Shown: positions 42,701 through 51,890 of the stretch, in pieces
How the letters are laid out: each line of letters begins with the position of its first letter
Position numbering within the stretch: position 1 is the stretch's first letter
Source: RZZS01 sp964491785
GTDB lineage: Bacteria > Pseudomonadota > Alphaproteobacteria > Micavibrionales > Micavibrionaceae
NCBI GenBank assembly: GCA_964491785.1
Contig: CAZBGS010000002.1
Coordinates: 340,637-404,636 of the forward strand
Reading direction: 5' to 3'
Length of the DNA: 64,000 nt
Program-made: the position numbers and the translations under genes
The notes under the pieces: generated by a model
Told to the model about the DNA's origin: nothing
Database searches by the model: none
What the model saw: the letters and a program-made list of their open reading frames with translations, nothing else

Positions 42701-43255
42701 GATTCTCTTGTCGGCAACAGCCAGAACAACACCTTCTCCGACCTGCTCGCAAGTTCCCCCGGCGTCTCGGCAACTAATCTAAGCATGCGCGGCGGCGGCG
42801 GCAACGATCATTTCACGATATTCCAGGAACGTGTGGATACCAATGCAGCCGATAACCACAGGGCCCTGGTCGGCGGATCGGGCATCGATACGCTGAAGAT
42901 TGTCGGCGGCGGAACCATCGATCTCGGCAAGGTCGACGAACTTAGTGGCATCGAGCATATCGACATGAAGAACGACGCCTCCAATACACTGGTTCTGACC
43001 AGAGATACCATTTTCAATCTGGCACAGGATTCTTATATCAATGTTGGCGACTATGACCTGAACGGCTCTGACAATTACGCTTACGTGCTGAAAATCAATG
43101 GTGATTCATACGATGCAGTGGACATGAACGGCCAGCAGTTTTTCCACGATCCGGATTTTTCGAGCAAGTTCGCAGGCTATAATGGCTATGTAAACGCGAC
43201 CGGCACCCACGTCGTACTTATCGAAGCCAGCATAACGAATGTGAGCGTGGTCTAG
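39764..43255 (+). CDS. large FecR-domain, seven-bladed FG-GAP propeller, RTX-like surface or secreted protein
   Basis: A 1163-residue protein without an N-terminal signal peptide. Residues about 105-225 form a FecR-like domain (GSVQEVDGEATVTR). A Ser/Thr/Ala-rich linker (about 300-425) and a cadherin-like segment (about 430-530) follow. Seven repeats with calcium-binding D-x-D-x-D-G motifs (for example DIDGDGKDE and DLNGDGFDD) lie at about 565-945, a complete integrin-type propeller. The C-terminal part has RTX-like pieces (GGGGNDHF, GGSGIDTL). The C-terminal repeats and missing signal peptide fit type I secretion. No type I transporter gene is nearby. GGGGAAAG precedes the ATG. Confidence 0.85.
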   Translation: MARTPAEINSGQAGASSANIKTFTADGPVPVPDISYISSSEMIRDGQDLILSTPEGTVIIENYFIAEPAPVILSPQGAVLTPDLVNSFVKSEAVYAQKASITDASPIGSVQEVDGEATVTRTDGSVETVRIGTPIFQGDIIETAAEGAVNIVFIDETSFAVSDNAKLAIDEYVFDPVSESGQTNFSVLRGVFVFTSGLIGRADPDDVEISTPLGSIGIRGTMIAGNVDTGEFTVIEGAIVLRTHGGHEFSLADQFATAKFDISSGGIIPLGQISASDLGSKFGSISRVSPGFFNSIGKANSSSGEDSHGGEKDASGENSGEDAGGNEAKAADDAPASDQKAAETAVQTANEAPAATETATITVPQPATTTFTTSTATTTDLSASLTTVTTASADSSLSTTSSTGTTTASSGQTTQPEPSTTTTVTNTAPPPLSFALVSYGIDNAPQWGDLVARIKVTNPDYYSNVSFSLINANQMFELVQVDGTTAVVRYIGSGLTQLTVGSSYSFGISGQSLATGKTAGLSFSVAVSDLDGISGPNALDLAGGSRPGVMALNLNGISLQDITVSSLGDRDGDGLPEFGVFGYGVDGKLNSWFFEGPSQNGVHVVGGTGDFFKMQVANVGDIDGDGKDEYILGAPGFDYGASTDSGRLVINGAPGGDMVIYGDVSGERYGISVTSLGDINKDGYADFAYSAPGEPSVYIRYGADTQAKLLDGAYMKTIAGVTPNFGASISTAGYFNNDETPDIVIGSPDEYKIYIYSTDNTSIPIRTISGAGIGTGDYKFGHTVLGGFDFNGDGRDDVIAAGGGNAYVIYGGYNITSVTALSGTNGFKIVGDSGQIVGGSVAGDFNGDGHDDIVLITTSLSSDNVYVNDIFVLYGGKAYGSSVNISSFGEEQANSSQFAFHIVWDGANINGRNIKVSSAGDLNGDGFDDILIASADTDQAFVVFGRPSFGSLGTTNPDMHAVGYNHSDPFLTIIPSSNDDSLVGNSQNNTFSDLLASSPGVSATNLSMRGGGGNDHFTIFQERVDTNAADNHRALVGGSGIDTLKIVGGGTIDLGKVDELSGIEHIDMKNDASNTLVLTRDTIFNLAQDSYINVGDYDLNGSDNYAYVLKINGDSYDAVDMNGQQFFHDPDFSSKFAGYNGYVNATGTHVVLIEASITNVSVV

Positions 43256-43288
43256 AGCCGACATGATTTAACCTAATCTTCCAGTGCT

Positions 43289-46200
43289 CTAAATCCTCTC
43301 CTGCTGGCTGCCAGAATGGCTAATAAGCAGCCTAAGCCGCTGCTCCGCCACAATCAGCATGGGCAGATCGATCGAGCCTGAACCGCGCATGTCTTCAAGC
43401 AGGGTATCGTACTGCGCCACCTTGATCTCGTTCTTCTGGAGCCATGATGCCAGCGCTTCCTTTCCGCTTTCCTGAAGCGTGCTTTCATTGACTATCTTCA
43501 CGCTCAGACCCGACTGACACCCGTAAAACTTGTCGACGATGCCGCCAAGAGCGTCGATAGTCCAGCGGCTATCGTGGCGCATGCGTCTTGCCTGTTCGCG
43601 CAGCCACTCAAACCCGAAACGCGATCCTACCTCGAAGTATATTGCGGCAAGCCTCTGGAAACCGGTGGAGTTCTCGCTGGCAAGCCTGACTATCTCAAGT
43701 CCGGAATTGAGCACCGGAACGACAGAGATCTTTTCCGCCAGAGCTTCTGTTATCCCTTCCTCAACCGCTCTTTTTCGTCGTTTTGCAATGCGGTCATGAA
43801 GATCCTTTGTCACAAGTTCGCCGATATTGTCGGTCAGGCAGGATATCCCCTCCCGGTAAAGAGGAATATCTCTTGAAATATCGATGCCATCGGGACTCAT
43901 CAGCAGCCAGTTGATGGCGCTTCTTACAAGTTCGGAAATTTCCGTTAACATTTGCAACTGGGTTTTTAAAGCGATCTGGCCATCCAGAGCCTCTACCTCT
44001 TTCCACATCTGCGGCAGGCGGAATGATTCGAGCACCGTAAGGTAAGCTTTTGCCACCTCGGAGCAGGGTGCGCCATTGCGTATCATCAGCGACTTAACGA
44101 AGACCGGCCCCATATGGTTGACGAGGTCGTTCGCCATGCGCGTGGCGATGATCTCGCGCCGCAGCCTGTGGCCGCGAATTTCCTCCGGGAATCTTTCCCG
44201 CAGGTTCGCGGGGAAGTATTCGAACAGCCAGCCTTCCATATCTTTGTTATCGGGAATATCGCTGGCGAGCAGGTCTTTGGTAAAAGTAATTTTCGCATAA
44301 GCCATCAGTACCGCCAGCTCCGGCGAGGTCAGCCCTTTTCCCGAAGCGATTCTATCCTGAATTTCCTTCTCTTCGGGCAGTCCTTCAAGCTTGCGCCTGA
44401 TGCCCAGTTCCCGTTCGAGATCACGGATGAATTCGGCCTGGAGAGCGATCTGATCCGCCGACAGGGATTCTGCCAGGCTCAGGGAGATTGCCTGCTGGTA
44501 GTTGTCGTCGAGCACGTCTGCCGCGACCTCGTCGGCCATCTTCTCCAGCATATTGTTGCGCGATGCCAGCGAAAGGCGGTTGTTCTTGTCATCCATTATT
44601 CCGCTGAAAAGTATCTTGATATTGACCTCATGGTCGGAGGTATTCACGCCTCCGGAATTGTCGATAAAGTCAGTATTTATCTTCCCTCCTGACAAAGCAA
44701 ATTCAACGCGGCCGAGCTGCGTGATTGCAAGATTGGCGACTTCGCCGATCACCCTGACGTTAAGCTCCGCTGCATTGATGCGAAGCGCATCGTTGCTTTT
44801 GTCGCCGACATCGGCATGACTTTCATGCGAAGCCTTGACATAGGTGCCGATCCCGCCGAACCACAGCAGGTCTCCTCTTGCTTTAAGCATCGCCCTTATC
44901 AGCTCGGCCGGAGTAACCTTCTCTCGCTCGATCCTGAAACGCTTCCTGATCTCCGGAGTAAGCTGGAGGGATTTCTCGGCGCGCGAAAATATCCGTCCCC
45001 CCGGAGAAAGGACGGAATTGTCGTAGCCGTCCCAGCCGCTCGTCTCGCCAAACAGCCGCAGTCTTTCCCTGTAGGCGGCTTCCGGATCGGGATCCGGATC
45101 GCAGAATATATGCAGGTGATTGAAAGCCCCGATCAGTTTTATGTGCTTTGAAAGCAGCATGCCGTTGCCAAAGACGTCTCCGCTCATATCCCCGACGCCG
45201 ATAACTTCGAAATCCTCCTTCTGGATATCCTTGCCCATGTTGCGGAAATGCCGTCTGACCGATTCCCACGCGCCTCTTGCGGTGATCCCCATCGCCTTGT
45301 GGTCATAGCCCGTCGAGCCTCCTGAAGCGAAAGCATCGCCCATCCAGAAGCCGTACTGATGAGAGATCGTGTTGGCTATGTCGGAGAACGTGGCCGTTCC
45401 CTTGTCCGCTGCGACCACCAGATAGGGATCGTCCCCGTCCCTGCGGACTACGTCCTTCGGTGGAACTATCTTCTCGCCCGTCCGGTTGTCGGTAATGTCC
45501 AGAAGGCCGCGGATGAAGGTTTTATAACATTCAATGCCTTCCGCCTTCAGGGCCTCCCTGCCGCCTTCCTTTGGCGGCCTTTTGACGATGAATCCGCCTT
45601 TGGCGCCTACCGGAACGATAATTGCGTTCTTGACCATTTGCGCCTTCATAAGACCGAGGATCTCGGTGCGGAAATCTTCTTCCCGGTCAGACCATCTGAG
45701 GCCTCCCCTTGCGATCATGTCGCCGCGCAGATGCACGCCCTCTACTCCTGGCGAATAGACGAAAATCTCCATGAACGGCCTCGGTTCGGGCAGCTCGGCG
45801 ATTTTACGGCTGTTAAGCTTGATGCTTAAGTAAGGCTTAATCGAGCCGTCCTCATCCGTCTGGAAGTAATTGGTTCTGACGGTAGACTCGATCAGGTTGA
45901 ACAAAATTCTTAATACTCTGTCCTGATCAAGCGACACGACTTTTTCAAGCTCGTGGTCGATGGCTACGCCATATCCGGCTTCTTCAATTTCACTCTTTTC
46001 GCTGCCTGCATTGCCCGCCGGGTCAAACAGAGCCACGAACATGTCGACGAGCATACGGGAGATTGTAGGATTGCCGGCCAGAGTACGTTCCATAAAAGCG
46101 ACGCTGTAAGGCAGGCGCATCTGCCGCATGTATCTTACATAGGCACGCAGGATCATTATTTCCCGCCAGCCCATCCCGGCAGTAACAACCAGTTTGTTGA

Positions 46201-48058
46201 TGCCGTCGTTTTCAGCCTCGCCGTACCAGATCCGCTTCAGCGCCTCCTCGAAATGATCTTTTATTTCCTTTAGCCTGAACTGACCCGCCATTTCAGGAAG
46301 TTCCAGCAGGAAATCGTGCATCCAGACATGCTGCCCGGCTTCCTCCGCCCTGATTTCGAAGGGCATATCGGAAATCGCTCGCAAACCCATGCTTTCCAGC
46401 AAGGGCAGAACGTCGGAGAGGTAAAAGTCCGAACCAGGCTGATAGATCTTCAGCCTTAAATGTTCCGGGTCTTCTTCCTGCGAACGGTATAGATCCAGCG
46501 AGATAGAACCGTCCCTGAGCGCTTCCTCGATCTTGCCGATATCGCATACGCCCTGAAAGGGCTGATAACGTTCAGAATACGAGCGAGAAAAGGCGTTTGC
46601 GTATCTTGCATAAAGCTTCGATGCCATTTCGCGGTTATCAATGGAATTGGAAAGGGCGTCGCGGAGATTCTCGCTCCACGTTCTCCCCGCGGCCTGCAGT
46701 TTCTTTTCCAGTTCGCCTTCGTCGATTGCGGGCCGGTTCTTGTCGCCGGTGCCGATAATCACCAGAAGCCTTGCGAAGACGGAATCGTCGAGCGTGGCGT
46801 AATATGCGTTTACCCTGCCCCCAATCTCTTCCTCCAAAATCCCCTGAAGTCGCAGTCTCAGGCTGGTATCGTACCGCTCTCTGGGCACATATATCAGGCA
46901 TGAAACGAAACGGCCGAGCTTGTCCTCGCGTGTGTAAAGGGCGATCCTCTGCCGTTCCTGCAACCCTAGAATGCCCTGCGTAATCTGCTTGAGGCGGTTT
47001 TTGTCAATCTGAAACAGTTCGTCTCGCGGATATTTTTCAAGAATGTGGCGCAGCGCCCTGCGGTTATGGCTTCCCGGCTCGAAACCGGATTCTTCGATCA
47101 CATCCGCGATCTTGCAGCGGATCAGGGGAATTCTCTCGACGCTCCGCGAATAAACCCCGGAGGTGTAAAGACCGATAAAGACACTTTCCCGGCAAACGGT
47201 TCCCGTCCCGCCCTCGGCGTATTCCCTGAACTTGATGATATCCAGTGGCACATTGCGGTGGACGCTGGACAGACTCCGGGTTTTCGAGATGGCTATCGGC
47301 CTGCTGCCTGCATCAGGCCTTTCTTCAGGCAAACCGTCACAGGACGGATCCAGAAAAGGAACTCTGCGCCCGGAACCGAGCAACCCAAGGCCTGCATTCC
47401 CGGTTTCCACCGCCATATTGGTCTTTGGATCAAAATCAAAAACCGTAGCGCCAAGAAAGGTGAAGTTTCCGTCCAGAAGATACTCGATAAACTGCTTGCC
47501 TTCCTCGCGCTCAAGCTCGGTGATCGCGGGATTTTTTTCGCCGAGTCCTTCCTTGACCGAAGAAATCAGCTTGCGCATCGCTTCCCAGTCGCTGTTGGCA
47601 AGGCGCACGTCTTCCATGGTCTGGGTGATCTTTGCATGCAGCTCTTCGGCTTGATCCGGAGAGACCGGCCCTTGCAGCTGGACGTGAACATGGGAAACGC
47701 CATCCACCACCGGATGAAACAGGAAATATATCAGATAACCGCTGCGGTTAATCGTGGCGGCGACCGAATCGACAATAAAAGACATATCGTCAGTGACAAT
47801 ATCTATAATAGTGCGCGGTATACCCCATTCCCCCTGGTCGAGGCTGGGGGTATACACGTCGATCGCTGCCGCCCCCTGCTCCCTGTCCTCGCGAAGGCGA
47901 ACATGGCTTGCGCAGATATTGGCCAGGGTTATCGGATCAAGATAGCCAAGATCCTCCTCGTTTATTTTGTCCGACAGACTTTTGAGAAATTTTTTGGTGC
48001 CGGCCGGAGCTTTTTTTGGCAAGGCGCTGATGGCGCTGCTGATAAAATCTTGATGCAT
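43289..48058 (-). CDS. NAD-specific glutamate dehydrogenase (large, GDH-180 type)
   Basis: A 1589-residue enzyme converting glutamate to 2-oxoglutarate and ammonia with NAD. The central catalytic region has RGGLRWSDREEDFRTEILGLM in two halves, MVKNAIIVPVGAKGGF with the catalytic lysines, and GVGDMSGDVFGNGM. N-terminal ACT-like regulatory parts and a long C-terminal domain complete the class. This giant form is common in alphaproteobacteria. It ends convergently with the FecR/propeller gene with 33 bases between. Intact throughout. Confidence 0.96.
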   Translation of the reverse strand: MHQDFISSAISALPKKAPAGTKKFLKSLSDKINEEDLGYLDPITLANICASHVRLREDREQGAAAIDVYTPSLDQGEWGIPRTIIDIVTDDMSFIVDSVAATINRSGYLIYFLFHPVVDGVSHVHVQLQGPVSPDQAEELHAKITQTMEDVRLANSDWEAMRKLISSVKEGLGEKNPAITELEREEGKQFIEYLLDGNFTFLGATVFDFDPKTNMAVETGNAGLGLLGSGRRVPFLDPSCDGLPEERPDAGSRPIAISKTRSLSSVHRNVPLDIIKFREYAEGGTGTVCRESVFIGLYTSGVYSRSVERIPLIRCKIADVIEESGFEPGSHNRRALRHILEKYPRDELFQIDKNRLKQITQGILGLQERQRIALYTREDKLGRFVSCLIYVPRERYDTSLRLRLQGILEEEIGGRVNAYYATLDDSVFARLLVIIGTGDKNRPAIDEGELEKKLQAAGRTWSENLRDALSNSIDNREMASKLYARYANAFSRSYSERYQPFQGVCDIGKIEEALRDGSISLDLYRSQEEDPEHLRLKIYQPGSDFYLSDVLPLLESMGLRAISDMPFEIRAEEAGQHVWMHDFLLELPEMAGQFRLKEIKDHFEEALKRIWYGEAENDGINKLVVTAGMGWREIMILRAYVRYMRQMRLPYSVAFMERTLAGNPTISRMLVDMFVALFDPAGNAGSEKSEIEEAGYGVAIDHELEKVVSLDQDRVLRILFNLIESTVRTNYFQTDEDGSIKPYLSIKLNSRKIAELPEPRPFMEIFVYSPGVEGVHLRGDMIARGGLRWSDREEDFRTEILGLMKAQMVKNAIIVPVGAKGGFIVKRPPKEGGREALKAEGIECYKTFIRGLLDITDNRTGEKIVPPKDVVRRDGDDPYLVVAADKGTATFSDIANTISHQYGFWMGDAFASGGSTGYDHKAMGITARGAWESVRRHFRNMGKDIQKEDFEVIGVGDMSGDVFGNGMLLSKHIKLIGAFNHLHIFCDPDPDPEAAYRERLRLFGETSGWDGYDNSVLSPGGRIFSRAEKSLQLTPEIRKRFRIEREKVTPAELIRAMLKARGDLLWFGGIGTYVKASHESHADVGDKSNDALRINAAELNVRVIGEVANLAITQLGRVEFALSGGKINTDFIDNSGGVNTSDHEVNIKILFSGIMDDKNNRLSLASRNNMLEKMADEVAADVLDDNYQQAISLSLAESLSADQIALQAEFIRDLERELGIRRKLEGLPEEKEIQDRIASGKGLTSPELAVLMAYAKITFTKDLLASDIPDNKDMEGWLFEYFPANLRERFPEEIRGHRLRREIIATRMANDLVNHMGPVFVKSLMIRNGAPCSEVAKAYLTVLESFRLPQMWKEVEALDGQIALKTQLQMLTEISELVRSAINWLLMSPDGIDISRDIPLYREGISCLTDNIGELVTKDLHDRIAKRRKRAVEEGITEALAEKISVVPVLNSGLEIVRLASENSTGFQRLAAIYFEVGSRFGFEWLREQARRMRHDSRWTIDALGGIVDKFYGCQSGLSVKIVNESTLQESGKEALASWLQKNEIKVAQYDTLLEDMRGSGSIDLPMLIVAEQRLRLLISHSGSQQERI

Positions 48059-48180
48059 CTTTTCTGGCTACTAGATTAATTTCATAAGCTATGCCTTAAG
48101 GCTGGGCAAGACAAGTAACAATAATACTGGTTACTAATAAAAAACAAACAGCTAAGGAAAAAAAACAAGGGGAATTCTGT

Positions 48181-48729
48181 TTGAAACCGATTTTCAAAAC
48201 GGCTGGTTGGGTGTTGGCGATGATGTTAATCTGGGGGCAACCTTTATTAGCCGGAGAAGACACAATGGAACTGTACAGCAGCGCTTTCGAGAACGGCCAG
48301 CAGATACCGTTCGAATTTACCTGCGAAGGTGATGACCTTTCCCCCGAGCTGGTCTGGTCGGACGTGCCGGAAGAGGCAAAGACTTTGGCTCTGATCGTCG
48401 AGGATCCAGATGCCCCGATGGGAACCTGGGTACACTGGGTTGCCTATAATATCCCGGCAAGACTTGAAGGTCTGCCGGAGGGTATTTCCCGGGACGAGAT
48501 ATTCGATAATGGCATGATGCAGGGCGTGAACGATTTCAAGAATTACGGCTACGGCGGCCCGTGCCCGCCCAAAGGCCACGGTACCCACCGCTACTTTTTC
48601 AGGCTTTACGCTCTGGACAGCAAATTAAAAATAGAGCCAGGGGCCAGAAGGATGGAGCTTCTTGAAGCAATGGAAGGCCACATTATCGACGAAGCGGAAT
48701 TCATGGGAACCTATCACCGCGAACCATAG
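48181..48729 (+). CDS. YbhB/YbcL-type PEBP family protein, exported
   Basis: A 182-residue phosphatidylethanolamine-binding-protein-like domain with a signal peptide (WVLAMMLIWGQPLLAG). The family blocks GDDLSPELVWSDVPEEAKTLALIVEDPDAP, read over residues 41-70, and VHWVAYNIP and GYGGPCPPKGHGTHRYFFRLYAL, split in two, are present. Translation starts at TTG 48181 with AAGGGGA upstream. The ligand and role are unknown; bacterial members are often linked to small-molecule binding. Confidence 0.9.
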   Translation: MKPIFKTAGWVLAMMLIWGQPLLAGEDTMELYSSAFENGQQIPFEFTCEGDDLSPELVWSDVPEEAKTLALIVEDPDAPMGTWVHWVAYNIPARLEGLPEGISRDEIFDNGMMQGVNDFKNYGYGGPCPPKGHGTHRYFFRLYALDSKLKIEPGARRMELLEAMEGHIIDEAEFMGTYHREP

Positions 48730-48798
48730 CATTTTACGAAATAACTTGAAACTATAATCTCCCTGTATTAATAACTACTAATAAACAGGGGGATTAGT

Positions 48799-49803
48799 AT
48801 GGCGGGTCTCAGAATTGAGACAAGGCGAACCGGTGGCGGTCGAGTCATTTATTTTCCTTTCATGGTCATATCCGATATGCATCTGGGTGCCAAAGGTTTA
48901 TCGCGTCCCTATGACGTGGCTCACATGCTTCAGCATACAGGTTGCGACAGGTTGGTTCTTGCCGGAGATATCCTTGATGGCAAGGAAATGATGAAACAGG
49001 ATGAATGGCGTCTTAACCAGTGGGACAGAGAAGTTATCGCCCATTTTTTAAGAAAAGCTTCTCTCGGGACGCAAATCGATTACCTCTTCGGGAACCATGA
49101 CGAGGCGCTGGGCGGAGAGAGAATCAAGGGTTTGGGCTTTCCCGTCAAACGCCGCCAGCTTGCCGGAAAGAGTATGCTCGGCATCAATTTCGAAAGAACC
49201 GTATTTCATACCGACCCGGGGGGAAAGACTTTCCTCGTTCACCACGGGCACAAGACTTTGAAAAACGCTTTCGACAGATCCTTCTACGGCACTATTACCG
49301 GACACACGCATAATCCTGGTTTCTTCCATACGGGAGGCAAGGTCAATATCAATACCGGCAGCTGCGCCGGAGCAGGGTGCATTCAGGCGCTAGTCCATGA
49401 TCGTGATGGAAAATGGGCCATACTGGCCTGGCACAGGGAAGGTTTGTTTGTCAGGGAGAAGGGTCAGGAAGAATATTTCATTTCCTGGGATAAATTCGGT
49501 ATCGACAGTTTATACGAGCCTCCTCTCTCTTTTAAAGACGAGCATACATATAACGCCAGCCGGTTAATGAAGCTTGTTTATCGCCTGTTCCCCCCAAAGA
49601 GCCGGGTTGCCGTACTTGCGGCGATTCGCCAAAGGAACGTCGAACTGCCTAAATCAGAAAATCCTCTTGCTGACAAATTTGCTCTGGCTCTGAGGCGTAA
49701 TCGTATCAGCGAGGAAATCAGATTTATTACCTCCACCCCTGTGCCCGGGCCGAAAGAAGCAACGGCAGGCCCAATATGGGCCGCCCTTAAAATATCACAG
49801 TGA
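48799..49803 (+). CDS. metallophosphoesterase, LpxH-like (UDP-2,3-diacylglucosamine diphosphatase family)
   Basis: A 334-residue calcineurin-like phosphoesterase. The metal ligands are visible in order: ISDMHLG, LAGDILDG, FGNHDE, VHHGH and TGHTH. The spacing and surrounding residues resemble LpxH/LpxH2-type enzymes that hydrolyse UDP-diacylglucosamine in lipid A synthesis. A C-terminal extension of about 90 residues is longer than LpxH, so another phosphodiesterase role is possible. GGGGGAT precedes the ATG. Confidence 0.8.
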   Translation: MAGLRIETRRTGGGRVIYFPFMVISDMHLGAKGLSRPYDVAHMLQHTGCDRLVLAGDILDGKEMMKQDEWRLNQWDREVIAHFLRKASLGTQIDYLFGNHDEALGGERIKGLGFPVKRRQLAGKSMLGINFERTVFHTDPGGKTFLVHHGHKTLKNAFDRSFYGTITGHTHNPGFFHTGGKVNINTGSCAGAGCIQALVHDRDGKWAILAWHREGLFVREKGQEEYFISWDKFGIDSLYEPPLSFKDEHTYNASRLMKLVYRLFPPKSRVAVLAAIRQRNVELPKSENPLADKFALALRRNRISEEIRFITSTPVPGPKEATAGPIWAALKISQ

Positions 49804-49856
49804 AGTATCTCTTGTAGAAGTTGCGCGGGCGCGTCAAAACCTCTAAACCATAATTT

Positions 49857-51563
49857 ATGGCTGAAACTGAAATATCATCGAAAACACCTTACCGCGTGCT
49901 GGCGCGTAAATACCGCCCGCAGCATTTCGACGACCTCATTGGCCAGGAAGTCCTTGTGCGCACCCTCAAAAACGCCATCGAAGGGGGCCGCATAGCACAC
50001 GCCTTCATGCTCACCGGCATCCGCGGGGTGGGCAAGACCACCACGGCGCGGATTATCGCCAAGGCGCTCAACTACACCGGCCCCGACGGCAAGTCCGGGC
50101 CAACCACCGGGCCGACCGGAGATTGCCCGGTATGTCAGGCGATATCCGGGGACAGGCACCCGGACATCATGGAAATGGACGCTGCCTCCAGAACCGGGGT
50201 CGGCGACATCCGAGAGATTCTGGAGGGCGTTCGTTACGCGCCGGTCTCCGCAAGATACAAAATCTACATCATCGATGAAGTCCACATGCTTTCCACCAGC
50301 GCTTTCAACGCGCTGCTGAAGACGCTCGAGGAGCCGCCGGAGCATGTGAAGTTCATCTTCGCCACCACCGAAATCCGCAAGGTTCCGGTAACGGTGCTCT
50401 CAAGATGCCAGCGTTTCGACCTCCGCCGCGTCGAAGCGGGAGTTCTGCGCGATCACTACCGGAAGATCTGCGAGCTTGAACAGGTCGGCATCGAGGAGGA
50501 GGCTTTATCGATGATAGCCAGAGCCGCCGGCGGATCGGTTCGCGACGGTCTTTCCCTGCTGGATCAGGCGATGGCCCTTAGCAACGGAAAGATAACGGCG
50601 GCGCAGGTTACCGATATGCTCGGACTCGCAGACCGCAGCCAGACGCTTTCGCTGCTGGAAAAGACGCTTTCGGGGAAAATTGACGAGGCGCTCGCGATTG
50701 CCGACGCCCTTTACCGCAGCGGAGCCGACCCGGTCGTCCTGATTCAGGATTTGCTGGAATATGTGCACCTGCTCTCTCGCCTGCGAGCCGTTCCCGGAGC
50801 CCCGGCGGGGCGCTTCAACATGGACAGTGAAAGCTTTGCCGGAATATCGGCCATGGCAGCCAGCCTCCCGGTTCCGGTTCTTGGCCGCGCCTGGCAGATT
50901 CTGATCAAGGGCCTCGGCGAGCTTGGGAGCGCTCCGGATCCTCAGGCGGCGGCGGAGATGCTGTTAATCCGCCTCGCCTACAGCGCCGATCTCCCCGATC
51001 CTGCCGAACTGGTACGTAAAATCAGGCAGTCCGGGGAAAACAGTTTCACAGCCGCCCCCGCTGCTTCTGAGGCATCGCGCGGCAGTCTTCCGGCCTCTTC
51101 TTCCATGGTGTCTTCGAGGCAATCCTCAACCGCCGCAGCCGCTCCCGCCCGCGAAACGGAAACCATAGCGCAAGCCGCAATCCACCCGCAGTCGATGGAG
51201 GACATCGTCGCCATCCTGCAGGATGCCGGGGAGCATTTGCTGGCGGGGCAGGTTTATCACTTCGTGCACCCCGTCAAAATCGCGCCCGGCCAGTTGCAAA
51301 TTGCCGTCGAGCCGGAGGCCCCCGCCGCGCTAGCGCATAATCTGGGCGCCGCCCTTGGCAAGGCATGCGGCAGAAGATGGGTGGTGCTGGTCGCGACTTC
51401 GGAAAAAGGAACGCCCACGCTTGCCGAGCTTGAGAGATCGGCAAATGAAAGTAAATTAGAAGAAGTGCGCCGATTACCTCTGGTTCAAGAAATATTCTCT
51501 CTTTTCCCGGGGGCTGAAATAGTTAAAATACATCGGAAAACCAGAGAGGATGATTCCAGATGA
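49857..51563 (+). CDS. dnaX: DNA polymerase III subunit gamma/tau
   Basis: Clamp-loader ATPase. YRVLARKYRPQHFDDLIGQE is at the start; Walker A GIRGVGKTTTARI and KIYIIDEVHMLS and the arginine-finger SRCQRFD follow. The zinc-binding loop keeps only one cysteine pair (CPVC) and lacks the rest of the usual three or four cysteines. The Ala/Ser-rich linker (about 395-440) leads to a tau-like C-terminal part. ybaB overlaps its stop (ATGA). Otherwise the 568-residue protein is normal. Confidence 0.96.
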   Translation: MAETEISSKTPYRVLARKYRPQHFDDLIGQEVLVRTLKNAIEGGRIAHAFMLTGIRGVGKTTTARIIAKALNYTGPDGKSGPTTGPTGDCPVCQAISGDRHPDIMEMDAASRTGVGDIREILEGVRYAPVSARYKIYIIDEVHMLSTSAFNALLKTLEEPPEHVKFIFATTEIRKVPVTVLSRCQRFDLRRVEAGVLRDHYRKICELEQVGIEEEALSMIARAAGGSVRDGLSLLDQAMALSNGKITAAQVTDMLGLADRSQTLSLLEKTLSGKIDEALAIADALYRSGADPVVLIQDLLEYVHLLSRLRAVPGAPAGRFNMDSESFAGISAMAASLPVPVLGRAWQILIKGLGELGSAPDPQAAAEMLLIRLAYSADLPDPAELVRKIRQSGENSFTAAPAASEASRGSLPASSSMVSSRQSSTAAAAPARETETIAQAAIHPQSMEDIVAILQDAGEHLLAGQVYHFVHPVKIAPGQLQIAVEPEAPAALAHNLGAALGKACGRRWVVLVATSEKGTPTLAELERSANESKLEEVRRLPLVQEIFSLFPGAEIVKIHRKTREDDSR

Positions 51564-51880
51564 ACATACAGAAAATGATGCAGCAGGCCCAGATGATGCA
51601 GCAGAAGATGCAGGAACTGCAGGAACAGCTGGCTGAAGTCGAGGTCACGGGAGTATCCGGGGGAGGCATGGTTTCGCTTGTAATGACCTGCAAGGGAGAC
51701 GTCAGAAAAGTCAGTATCGATCCCTCGCTGGTCAATCCGGGCGATATCGAGACCCTGGAGGATCTGGTCGCCGCCGCCGTCAACAATGCCCGGCTGAAAG
51801 CGGACGAAACCATCGCCAGCGAAACGCAGAGGATGATGAGCGATATGGGCCTGCCTGGAAATATGGGCCTGCCGTTGTAG
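51560..51880 (+). CDS. YbaB/EbfC family nucleoid-associated protein
   Basis: A 106-residue DNA-binding dimer: MNIQKMMQQAQMMQQKMQEL, then VEVTGVSGGGMVSLVMTCKG and the tail MSDMGLPGNMGLP, as usual for the family. Its ATG overlaps the dnaX stop. In most alphaproteobacteria recR follows; here a membrane protein gene follows instead. Confidence 0.95.
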   Translation: MNIQKMMQQAQMMQQKMQELQEQLAEVEVTGVSGGGMVSLVMTCKGDVRKVSIDPSLVNPGDIETLEDLVAAAVNNARLKADETIASETQRMMSDMGLPGNMGLPL

Positions 51881-51890
51881 TTAATTGTGA

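Noticed and set aside
47045..48079. 344-residue ORF opposite the NAD-glutamate dehydrogenase N-terminus
   Set aside because: Antisense shadow of a very well conserved enzyme gene.
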